Source: an uncultured Prevotella sp. (GTDB taxonomy: Bacteria > Bacteroidota > Bacteroidia > Bacteroidales > Bacteroidaceae). Taken from it: 12,215 nucleotides of DNA. Shown here in pieces: positions 6,336-12,215 of this stretch. Location of the stretch: the NCBI GenBank assembly GCA_900762125.1, contig CAAFFL010000242.1, positions 1 to 12,215 of the forward strand, written 5' to 3'. Position 1 is the first letter of the stretch. Every line of letters begins with the position of its first letter. Under the pieces are notes generated by a model. That model was not told the DNA's origin. It saw nothing but the letters and a program-made list of their open reading frames with translations, and did not search any database. The position numbers and the translations under genes are program-made.

Positions 6336-7828
6336 CGGCTTAGCTTATCAAACACCCTACTCTTCAACGCTTTCCACAAGTTGGTCTTCGAGCGAAGAAT
6401 CACAACGGAGACGATCAGTGACATGACGGCAAGCAACAATCCCAACGACCAATAGAGCCAGCCATCCAAGAAGAATGTTACACTAAAGGCAAGCAGGCCT
6501 AATGGCATCTGCAGCAAGCTGTAACGGCGCACTTCTGCTGACAGTTGGTAATGGTATTTTCGACGGGTGTAGACAAAGACAATGACCGCATTCACCAAGC
6601 CTGCTGCCGTGATGCCGACGCCGGTTCCCAACAAGCCCCAAGTATGGTAGCCGCTAATAACCAGCAAGCAGAACACCGCGTCGTAGGCTGCTTCCAGGAA
6701 CAAGTAGCTACGGGAGTCGTTGCGGGCCAGGGCAATATACTCCACCGGGAGGGTGACTGCGCGGAGGTACATCGCTAGAACGGTGACCTTCATCATCCCC
6801 AACACCGGGACAAACTGCCCGCTATAGAGCAACGGCAACAGCACCGGCAGCGCCACCATGAAGAACACCAGCAGCGGCGAGACGAGGAGCAGCGACACCT
6901 CTATCTGGTGGTTCACCGTCCGATTGAAGTCTGCACCAAGGTCGTGGAAGCCGGAGAGGCGGGGGAAATAGTCGGTTTCCATAGCCGAGAACACCATGCC
7001 GGCATAGGTCATCGTCATCACATATCCCGCATTATAGAGTCCCACATCGGTCAGACTGCCATTGGTGTTCAGGAAAGAGCGGATGACAAACTCTGCGCCA
7101 CTGCCCAGGATGCCAGCCAGGACAAAGACTAACCCGAGCTTCACCATGCCACTTCCTTCCCGCAACTGGCTCATCGAGAATGAAAACCGTGGCGGAAACA
7201 ACCGGAAAGAATAGTAAATCGTCAGCAGCATCTGCACCAATGCCAACAGGAACAATGACGGCACGATGCCCGACTGGCCAAACTCATAGTAGATTGGTAC
7301 GGAAATGACCAATGCCAAGACGACATTATAGACCGAGATGGCCGCGAGATGCCGCAGTCGGCGAGCACCTTTAAGAATGGCCATCTCTCCTGCAGTGATG
7401 GCCATGCAACCTACCACCGGCGAGAGCAACACAAAGTGGAGCGTGTGGTCGCCCCACGTGAAGGTCCACCGATTCAGCAACGGACTAAAGACGACGCACA
7501 CCACGACGCCCAGCACGGCCGTCAGCAAGCTCCACGAGCGGATGAGGCGCACGGCATGGTGGACGGCACTGTTGTTGTCGGCCTCAATGGCCTCGGAGAG
7601 GCGCTTCACCGCACTCATCGACAGGCCGAAGTTGGTGGAGTCGCTGACCAGCTTGATGGTGGAATTGAACAGGGACACCAATCCCATGCCTTCCGGGCCG
7701 AGGATCATCGCCACAAGCTTGTTGCGGACGATGCCCACGAGGATGCTCAGCCCTTGCACACCGCCAAAGAGACCGGTGTACTTCAGGATATGGGTGTATG
7801 AATCGGCTTTTTCCTGATTTTCCATCAT
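6332..7828 (-). CDS. Wzx-type polysaccharide flippase (MOP superfamily)
   Basis: This 498-aa multi-spanning membrane protein, with about 12-14 predicted helices, begins MMENQEKADSYTHILKYTGL. The N-terminal stretch GLFGGVQGLSILVGIVRNKLVAMILGPEGMGLVSLFNST resembles O-antigen and polysaccharide translocases (RfbX/Wzx group). Its amphipathic first helix is followed by R-x-K and the small-residue GPEGMGL loop. Such proteins flip undecaprenyl-diphosphate-linked repeat units from the cytoplasmic to the periplasmic leaflet. Charged residues inside helices (for example GSGAEFVIRSFL) fit a polar translocation path. It is the first gene of a minus-strand pair with the GT2 gene (ATGA overlap) and diverges from the plus-strand glycosyltransferases across 52 bp. 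Either Met of the initial MM pair (7828 or 7825) could be the start. No clear TAnnTTTG box was seen for it in the spacer. Confidence 0.88.
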   Translation of the reverse strand: MMENQEKADSYTHILKYTGLFGGVQGLSILVGIVRNKLVAMILGPEGMGLVSLFNSTIKLVSDSTNFGLSMSAVKRLSEAIEADNNSAVHHAVRLIRSWSLLTAVLGVVVCVVFSPLLNRWTFTWGDHTLHFVLLSPVVGCMAITAGEMAILKGARRLRHLAAISVYNVVLALVISVPIYYEFGQSGIVPSLFLLALVQMLLTIYYSFRLFPPRFSFSMSQLREGSGMVKLGLVFVLAGILGSGAEFVIRSFLNTNGSLTDVGLYNAGYVMTMTYAGMVFSAMETDYFPRLSGFHDLGADFNRTVNHQIEVSLLLVSPLLVFFMVALPVLLPLLYSGQFVPVLGMMKVTVLAMYLRAVTLPVEYIALARNDSRSYLFLEAAYDAVFCLLVISGYHTWGLLGTGVGITAAGLVNAVIVFVYTRRKYHYQLSAEVRRYSLLQMPLGLLAFSVTFFLDGWLYWSLGLLLAVMSLIVSVVILRSKTNLWKALKSRVFDKLSR

Positions 7829-7868
7829 ATTTTTAACGTTGATTTTTCCACATTATTATTAAAAGCCT

Positions 7869-7876
7869 TATCTTTG
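7869..7876 (+). promoter_or_regulatory. Perfect -7 box immediately before the GT2 start (probable leaderless transcript)
   Basis: TATCTTTG matches the Bacteroidota -7 consensus TAnnTTTG exactly and ends only 4 nt before the ATG at 7881. The usual spacing would place the transcription start at or within 1-2 nt of the ATG. The -33 region is weak: TTCC stands at the expected 19-nt spacing, and the nearest TTG (7839-7841) is about 27 nt away. Confidence 0.6.
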
Positions 7877-7880
7877 CAGC

Positions 7881-8843
7881 ATGAAACTATCCATCATCAT
7901 TCCTGTCTATCAGGTCAAAGATACCCTCTGCCGCTGCCTGGACAGCATCCTTCAGGACACATTCCGTGACTGGCAGATGATCCTTGTCGACGACGCCTCC
8001 ACGGATGGCTCCGCCGACATCTGTGACGACTATGCCCAGCGCGACCATCGCATACAGGTCATCCATCTGCGACAGAACAGTGGGCTCTCTGCGGCGCGCA
8101 ACAAGGGTCTCGACCATGCCCATGGCGACTACATCATGTTTGTCGACAGTGACGACTACCTCGCCGACGGCACGGTGAAGGCACTTATGGAGACGCTCGC
8201 CATACATCCTGACTATGACATGCTGGAGTTCCCGGTCTTTGAGCATTATGGCTCTCGCGAGCAGAGCCAGTTGCGCTTCTTGCCGAAGGAATTCACCGAC
8301 TTCTATGCCTACTGGCTGCATGCTGAAGCCTACCGTCATACCTATGCCTGGAACAAGGTCTACCGCCATGAGGTGCTCCGTGGACTGCACTACCCCGTGG
8401 GCCGGAAGTTTGAGGATGTGTTCATGCTCCCGCAGGTGCTCAAGCACTGCAACATCGTCGCCACGACGGATGTGGGCATGTACTACTATATCGACAACCC
8501 GCAGGGCATCACCCATCAGGCCTCGGCGGCGGATCTCAGCGACATGCTCGAGGCACACATCACGGTGCTCCGCCGCCTGGCGACAGAGCTCGGTCCGCGG
8601 GCATCGTTCGCTGACTTTGCTGAGGTATTCTCCACCTATTATACTTCTGTGCTCAATGTTCAGTTGGATGTCTACGACGCCTCAGGCAAGTTCTTCGTCC
8701 CACAAGCCGACCGCCCTGCCAATGAGACGATTCCGACGTTCCCCATCCTGCCGTTCTATGGCACCTGGAAACTTAAGCTTCTTCACCTCTTAGGACTTCA
8801 TACGCTATGCCGACTACACAAAACGCTTCGTCACAACCGCTGA
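7881..8843 (+). CDS. Family 2 glycosyltransferase (GT-A fold)
   Basis: This 320-aa enzyme is probably a cytoplasmic, membrane-associated sugar transferase of a surface-glycan pathway. GT2 landmarks are MKLSIIIPVYQVKDTLCRCL at the start, LVDDASTDGSAD (35-46), the RQNSGLSAARNKGL segment (64-77) and the metal-binding VDSDD (88-92). A later stretch, YAWNKVYRHEVL, followed by FEDVFMLPQ, is common in this subfamily as the acceptor-side region. The start is fixed by the first beta strand, which begins at residue 2, although the promoter box sits almost on the ATG. The N-terminal 50 residues are very similar to the minus-strand GT2 gene (DWQ...VDDASTDGS), suggesting an old duplication within the cluster. 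It overlaps the next gene by 37 nt. Donor and acceptor are unknown. Confidence 0.92.
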   Translation: MKLSIIIPVYQVKDTLCRCLDSILQDTFRDWQMILVDDASTDGSADICDDYAQRDHRIQVIHLRQNSGLSAARNKGLDHAHGDYIMFVDSDDYLADGTVKALMETLAIHPDYDMLEFPVFEHYGSREQSQLRFLPKEFTDFYAYWLHAEAYRHTYAWNKVYRHEVLRGLHYPVGRKFEDVFMLPQVLKHCNIVATTDVGMYYYIDNPQGITHQASAADLSDMLEAHITVLRRLATELGPRASFADFAEVFSTYYTSVLNVQLDVYDASGKFFVPQADRPANETIPTFPILPFYGTWKLKLLHLLGLHTLCRLHKTLRHNR

Positions 8844-9772
8844 TATCGTTCATCGTCACCACCTATAATCTGCCGGTGGACATGCTCCAGGAGTGTCTGA
8901 AAAGTATCATGACGCTTACCTTGCGGCCGGAAGAACGTGAGATCATCATCATCGATGACGGCTCGGAGATGTCGCCTGTCAATGACCTGGCTGACCTTTG
9001 GGACTCCGTCATCTATCTTCGGCAACCCAATGCAGGGCTGTCCGTAGCAAGGAACATGGGCCTCCGACTGGCGCAAGGGCGGTATATCCAGTTTGTCGAT
9101 GGTGACGATCGGTTGCTCACCACGCCCTATAACCAGTGCCTCGACATGATTCGCTATCAGCAGAATCTGGACATGATGCTCTTCCGCAGCTCTCAGAAGG
9201 AGGAACCCAGTGAGCTATGTCTGCCGCAGGGACCGGTCTCGGGCATTGCCTATATGCATCAGAACAACCTCCGGGCCGCTGTCTGGGGATATATCTTCCG
9301 CGCCTCGTTGCTGGGCAGTCTGTGCTTTACACCAGGACTGCTGCATGAGGATGAGGACTTCACGCCGCAGCTGATGCTCCGTGCGGAGCATGTGTGGTAT
9401 ACGGATGCAGTGGCCTACTACTATCGGCCACGAGAGGGCTCCATCACCATGGATGCCTCAAAGCGCAACATTGCCAGACGACTGGACGACACGCTGAGCA
9501 TCATCCTGCATCTCAATGACATCGCGCTGCACTCGCCGGAGATTGACCGCGTGGCGCTCAACCGCCGTGTGGCACAACTGTCGATGGACTATCTCTACAA
9601 CACGATTGCCCTCACGCATAGCCATCGGCACCTGATGGACAACATCCGGCGGCTAAGGGAGAAGGGACTTTTCCCCCTGCCCGACAAGCGCTACACCAAG
9701 AAATATGTCGCCTTCCGGAAGCTCATCAACACCGCCATCGGCCGACGAATCCTGGAGGTCGTCATCAAGTAG
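8807..9772 (+). CDS. Family 2 glycosyltransferase (GT-A fold)
   Basis: This 321-aa enzyme has GT2 motifs at SFIVTTYNLPVDMLQECLKS (14-33), IIIDDGSEMS (47-56), the RQPNAGLSVARNMGLRLA segment (62-79) and the metal-binding FVDGDDR (96-102). GDD replaces the more usual SDD but keeps the D-x-D spacing. An acceptor-side region follows (AVWGYIFRASLLG, then LLHEDEDFTPQLML). The C-terminus is basic (KKYVAFRKLINTAIGRRILE). The ATG at 8807 is the only sensible start, because the next in-frame Met falls after the first beta strand. This makes a 37-nt overlap with the preceding gene and implies coupled translation. The gene ends 34 nt before the GT-B glycosyltransferase start, so the three plus-strand genes probably form one operon. 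Confidence 0.92.
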   Translation: MPTTQNASSQPLISFIVTTYNLPVDMLQECLKSIMTLTLRPEEREIIIIDDGSEMSPVNDLADLWDSVIYLRQPNAGLSVARNMGLRLAQGRYIQFVDGDDRLLTTPYNQCLDMIRYQQNLDMMLFRSSQKEEPSELCLPQGPVSGIAYMHQNNLRAAVWGYIFRASLLGSLCFTPGLLHEDEDFTPQLMLRAEHVWYTDAVAYYYRPREGSITMDASKRNIARRLDDTLSIILHLNDIALHSPEIDRVALNRRVAQLSMDYLYNTIALTHSHRHLMDNIRRLREKGLFPLPDKRYTKKYVAFRKLINTAIGRRILEVVIK

Positions 9773-9806
9773 TGTCGTGATTCCACTGAGTTTGAAACAT
9801 TTAGCA

Positions 9807-11120
9807 ATGAGAATACTCCTTCTTGGCGAATACAGCAATGTCCACGCAACGCTGGCCGACGGTCTGCGGGCGCTGGGACACGAGGTTACCGTCGTGAGCA
9901 ACGGCGACTTCTGGAAGGACTATCCTCGTGACATCGATGTCTCACGCCGCTCGGGAAAGCTTGGCGGCATAGCCTTGATGGCGAAGGTCCTCACCTTGCT
10001 GCCCCGGCTGCGAGGCTACGACATCGTGCAACTCATCAACCCGATGTTCCTCGAACTGAAGGCCGAGCGTCTGCGCTACATCTATCGCTACCTTCGTCGC
10101 CACAACCGCTGCATGGTTTTGGGAGCTTTCGGTATGGACTACTATTGGGTGCATGAGAACATCACTCGCCGCCCACTGCGCTATTCCGACTTCAACATCG
10201 GCACCACCATCCGCAACGATGAGGCGGCCCTAAAGGAGCGCCGCGACTGGCTGGGCACCACGTCCCTCCTCCCCTCCGAAGCAACCCTTCTCTCCTCCGA
10301 AGCAACCCTTTCCTCCACCGACGCAACCCTTCTCTCCTCCGGCGCAACCCTTCCCTCCACCGACGCAACCCTTCTCTCCTCCGACGCAACCCTTCCCTCC
10401 TCCGGCGCAACCCTTCCCCCAAAAGGCCGCCTCTCGCGTTTCATTGCCCGTGACTGCGACGCCATCGTCTGCGGCCTCTACGAGTACTGGGCCGTTTATC
10501 ATCCCCTCTTCCCCGCAAAGACGTCCTTCATCCCCTTCCCCATCAAGCTCCCCGCCGAGCCAACGGAAAAGTCGTTCGCTGTTGGACCGTCTGGCTTACC
10601 AAGCCAGACACCGCCTCCCCTCTGCCTCTTCATCGGTATCTCCCGCGCCCGCTCGGCCTACAAGGGCACCGACATCATGCTCCGAGCAGCCCGCGCCCTG
10701 CAGCAGCGCTACCCCACCCGTGTGGAGCTCCGCGTCGCCGAAGGCGTCCCCTTCGTGAAGTACGTCCGGATGATGCAAGGTGCCGACGCCATCCTCGACC
10801 AGCTCTACAGCTACACGCCTTCGATGAACCCTCTGGAGGCCATGGCCCACGGCATCATCTGCATCGGAGGCGGAGAGCCGGAGAACTATGCCATCCTCGG
10901 TGACACCGACCTGAAGCCCATCGTCAACGTTCTGCCCACCTACGACAGCGTCTACCACGAGCTGGAGCAGCTCGTCCTTCACCCCGACCGCATCGCCATC
11001 CTCAAGGCGCAAAGCGTGGAGTACATCCGTCGCTACCACGACTATAATAAGGTGGCGCAACAATATCTCGACTTCTATAATAAGCTATTATGCAACGTCC
11101 CAAATGCGGACAGAGCATGA
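9807..11120 (+). CDS. GT-B glycosyltransferase (GT4-like) with an intragenic repeat insertion
   Basis: This 437-aa enzyme has a two-domain GT-B layout. The N-terminal Rossmann-like domain starts MRILLLGEYSNVHATLADGL and continues with LRALGHEVTVVSNG and YDIVQLINP. The C-terminal donor domain holds LCLFIGISRARSAYKGTDIM (272-291), RVAEGVPFVKYVRMMQGADAI and SMNPLEAMAHGIICIGGGEPE, which corresponds to the acidic donor-binding motif of GT4 enzymes. It probably adds a sugar to the glycan built by the neighbouring GT2 enzymes. Residues about 154-206 are a seven-unit heptad (ATLLSSE-like) encoded by a 21-bp tandem repeat. Residues 261-268 are encoded by a perfect DNA palindrome. Both look like insertions into interdomain or loop positions, while the frame stays open and the flanking motifs stay intact. 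The frame is open to an ATG at 9705, but MRILLLGEY is the natural first strand, so 9807 is chosen. Codons in 10200-10700 are unusually rich in C-ending forms (CCC, TCC, CTC). Confidence 0.9.
   Translation: MRILLLGEYSNVHATLADGLRALGHEVTVVSNGDFWKDYPRDIDVSRRSGKLGGIALMAKVLTLLPRLRGYDIVQLINPMFLELKAERLRYIYRYLRRHNRCMVLGAFGMDYYWVHENITRRPLRYSDFNIGTTIRNDEAALKERRDWLGTTSLLPSEATLLSSEATLSSTDATLLSSGATLPSTDATLLSSDATLPSSGATLPPKGRLSRFIARDCDAIVCGLYEYWAVYHPLFPAKTSFIPFPIKLPAEPTEKSFAVGPSGLPSQTPPPLCLFIGISRARSAYKGTDIMLRAARALQQRYPTRVELRVAEGVPFVKYVRMMQGADAILDQLYSYTPSMNPLEAMAHGIICIGGGEPENYAILGDTDLKPIVNVLPTYDSVYHELEQLVLHPDRIAILKAQSVEYIRRYHDYNKVAQQYLDFYNKLLCNVPNADRA
10266..10420 (+). repeat. 21-bp in-frame tandem repeat (minisatellite) inside the GT-B gene
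   Basis: GCAACCCTT recurs at 10281, 10302, 10323, 10344, 10365, 10386 and 10407, exactly every 21 bp. A 12-nt variable part (C/T-rich, ending CCGAA, CCGAC or CCGGC) follows each of the first six, and a degenerate tail follows the seventh. A partial unit precedes the first copy (10266-10280). The unit is a multiple of three, so each copy adds seven residues (A-T-L-x-S-S/T-E/D/G) without shifting the frame. Variants alternate (TCC/ACC, GAC/GGC), suggesting higher-order duplication of two-unit blocks. Confidence 0.95.
10589..10609. repeat. Perfect 9-bp-arm palindrome within the GT-B coding sequence
   Basis: GTCTGGCTT (10589-10597) and AAGCCAGAC (10601-10609) are exact reverse complements separated by ACC. 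The hairpin encodes residues 261-268 (PSGLPSQT) in a low-complexity stretch just before the C-terminal Rossmann domain. Perfect hairpins of this strength are unusual inside coding DNA. It could be a copy of a small palindromic repeat element, or an mRNA structure. Confidence 0.75.
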
Positions 11121-11168
11121 AGCCAACGGGCGATTCAAAGTTCTGGACATAAAAAATATTGGGAAAAG

Positions 11169-11199
11169 TTTGCAAATTACGAATTATATATTACTTTTG
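11169..11199 (+). promoter_or_regulatory. Consensus Bacteroidota promoter for the acidic hypothetical protein
   Basis: TTTG (11169-11172), a 19-nt spacer and TACTTTTG (11192-11199) match the -33/-7 consensus TTTG-N19-TAnnTTTG at every defined position. Transcription would start near 11204, giving a leader of about 18 nt. The leader has no Shine-Dalgarno sequence but is A-rich (GATAAAGATTAAGATT) before the ATG. No convincing terminator separates it from the GT-B gene, but the promoter makes this an independent unit. Confidence 0.8.
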
Positions 11200-11221
11200 C
11201 ACCTAGATAAAGATTAAGATT

Positions 11222-12061
11222 ATGAAAGATAAGAAAGCAATAAGCCTCAAGACATTGACCAAGAGCAATGTCTGGGATATCCAGGAGAATGACGTGTTCC
11301 GGATGTGGGAAGCTGCCGAGAAAGATGCCGAACTGAAGGACAACATGCGTCGCTACACCGACATCATCCACACCGCCTTCGAGATTGAGGAGGTGAAACT
11401 GAATCGTCCGGAGGTCATCAAGAAGTATGAAGCCCGTGGCTTCAAGGTGGGATTGCTGCGCATCGACGATGGCGACAAGAAGAAGATGGCCATCAAGAAG
11501 CGTCCGATCCTCCGCGTCACCGACCTCACCTACGAGAACATTCGCCACATCTCTGCACAGAAGCTAATCGAGGTCCTCGACCGCAACTTCGGCGGTGGAT
11601 GGGAATCGCTGCCGCAAGGCATACAGGACATCATCGAGAATGGCTTCGACATCTCCACCACCACGCTGCCTACAGAGCGTCTGCACAAGGCGGGAGGACT
11701 CTATGAGAAGAAGGTGAATGATGGCTATGAGGTACTCGAGATACCCAAAGGCTCTTGGACTGAGGCTATCTTCGCCAAGGAGAAGCCTGAGGTCGACACG
11801 CCGAAGGTGTCCTTCGACGATCTGGAGGAGCTGAACAAGAAGGGTGAAGCTGGTACGGCAGGCAACGATAACGACGCTGACGAGAACGAGGATGCCGAGG
11901 TGCCTGAGGATGACTACAACAAGGGTGATGACGATGATGACGACACCTTCGACGATGAGAAACTCACCGAAGAGAGTTATCGCACCACCTACGATGCCTC
12001 ACCCGAGGATCTCAACCTCGAGGCCGACGAGATTGCCGACGAGGAAGAGGGCGACTACTAA
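11222..12061 (+). CDS. Hypothetical protein with strongly acidic C-terminal tail
   Basis: This 279-aa protein is not recognised. Residues 1-190 look folded: they mix helix-prone and charged segments (VFRMWEAAEKDAELKDNMRR, TYENIRHISAQKLIEVLDRN), with GGGWESLPQGIQDIIENGFD at 124-143 and LYEKKVNDGYEVLEIPKGSW near 160-179. Residues about 190-279 are dominated by Asp and Glu, including a DDDDDD run at 236-241 and DEEEGDY at the end, and are probably disordered. There is no signal peptide or membrane segment, so a cytoplasmic location is likely. Acidic tails like this occur on nucleic-acid-binding proteins, chaperones and DNA mimics, but nothing here selects one. It has its own consensus promoter and is followed by a strong terminator, so it is monocistronic and probably well expressed. 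Its placement beside the glycan cluster may be incidental. Confidence 0.9.
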   Translation: MKDKKAISLKTLTKSNVWDIQENDVFRMWEAAEKDAELKDNMRRYTDIIHTAFEIEEVKLNRPEVIKKYEARGFKVGLLRIDDGDKKKMAIKKRPILRVTDLTYENIRHISAQKLIEVLDRNFGGGWESLPQGIQDIIENGFDISTTTLPTERLHKAGGLYEKKVNDGYEVLEIPKGSWTEAIFAKEKPEVDTPKVSFDDLEELNKKGEAGTAGNDNDADENEDAEVPEDDYNKGDDDDDDTFDDEKLTEESYRTTYDASPEDLNLEADEIADEEEGDY

Positions 12062-12074
12062 CAGCCCTTCCTCC

Positions 12075-12112
12075 GCCCGCCAAGGGGCGGGCACCACCTC
12101 CCCAAGGGGGGG
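12075..12112. repeat. Pair of GC-rich hairpins, REP-like
   Basis: The first hairpin has arms GCCCGCC (12075-12081) and GGCGGGC (12086-12092) around AAGG. The second has CCTCCCC (12097-12103) and GGGGGGG (12106-12112) around AA, with one G-T wobble. The cores CCGCC-AAGGGG and CCCC-AAGGGG look related, as in a tandem REP-type intergenic unit. The pair starts 13 nt after the stop of the acidic protein gene and is far more GC-rich than the flanks. It may also protect the mRNA 3' end. Confidence 0.55.
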
Positions 12113-12134
12113 ATTACAGAGATAAACAAAAAAC

Positions 12135-12171
12135 AAGGAGCCATTCGTACGGTATAGTACGATGGCTCCTT
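12135..12171. terminator. Strong stem-loop terminator, probably bidirectional
   Basis: Arms AAGGAGCCATTCGTAC (12135-12150) and GTACGATGGCTCCTT (12157-12171) pair over 15 bp with one bulged T around the loop GGTATA. In the plus direction it ends the acidic protein gene and is followed by ATTATATATA. In the minus direction it is followed by GTTTTTTGTTT, a better T-tract. It may therefore also serve a minus-strand gene entering from the right, whose possible last codons (reading LNSNIEEQ-stop, stop at 12187-12189) lie at the window edge. Confidence 0.85.
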
Positions 12172-12215
12172 ATTATATATAGGAAATTATTGTTCCTCAA
12201 TATTACTGTTTAATC

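Noticed and set aside
9705..9806. Earlier start for the GT-B gene.
   Set aside because: The 34 extra residues are Ser/Pro-rich and overlap the end of the preceding GT2 gene. MRILLLGEY at 9807 is the expected first strand of the fold.
10266..10420. Possible CRISPR array.
   Set aside because: Units are contiguous at 21 bp with no unique spacers, lie in frame within a gene, and no cas gene is present.
10181..10502. Three overlapping open frames on the minus strand across the repeat (Arg-, Gly/Cys- or Glu/Val-rich products).
   Set aside because: A 21-bp unit keeps every frame open, so these are repeat shadows. The plus-strand frame carries the conserved glycosyltransferase domains on both sides.
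11121..11168. Terminator after the GT-B gene.
   Set aside because: No stem longer than about 3-4 bp was found in this stretch, only AT-rich sequence leading into the next promoter.

Overview
The window looks like chromosomal DNA of a Bacteroidota bacterium, most likely Bacteroidales and Prevotella-like. This is an inference from three things. First, the ATP synthase locus has the Bacteroidota layout and protein architecture: atpD leads, followed by a very short epsilon, small membrane proteins, and a subunit a with a signal peptide and a long periplasmic N-terminus. Second, promoters match the Bacteroidota sigma consensus TAnnTTTG, with a TTTG box about 19 bp upstream. Third, most starts lack a Shine-Dalgarno sequence. 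No rRNA, tRNA, CRISPR array, IS element or integrase was found.

Left part (1-5185), all on the minus strand. Reading in the direction of transcription: an NhaD-type Na+/H+ antiporter with its own promoter, 6-phosphofructokinase (pfkA), ATP synthase beta (atpD), epsilon (atpC), two small overlapping membrane-protein genes where AtpZ/AtpI-type genes would sit, and the first 144 codons of subunit a (atpB), which runs off the left edge. Glycolysis, ion homeostasis and the rotary ATPase are thus neighbours.

Middle part (5352-11120) is a small surface-polysaccharide cluster. A Wzx-type flippase and a GT2 glycosyltransferase are translationally coupled on the minus strand. Two overlapping GT2 glycosyltransferases and a GT-B (GT4-like) glycosyltransferase diverge on the plus strand. 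The 52-bp divergent spacer carries a promoter box ending only 4 nt before the plus-strand ATG, which suggests leaderless translation. The enzymes would add sugars to a lipid-linked glycan on the cytoplasmic face and the flippase would move it across the inner membrane. No polymerase, chain-length regulator or initiating transferase lies in the window.

The most unusual structure is in the GT-B gene. It carries an in-frame 21-bp tandem repeat (seven phased copies of GCAACCCTT plus a 12-nt variable part, encoding about 50 Ser/Thr/Ala/Leu-rich residues) between its two domains. About 170 bp downstream it carries a perfect 9-bp-arm palindrome in a second apparent insertion.

Right part (11121-12215): a consensus promoter drives an unrecognised 279-aa protein with a strongly acidic tail. 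It is followed by two GC-rich hairpins of REP-like appearance and a strong stem-loop terminator that looks usable from both sides. No gene-free stretch exceeds 300 bp.
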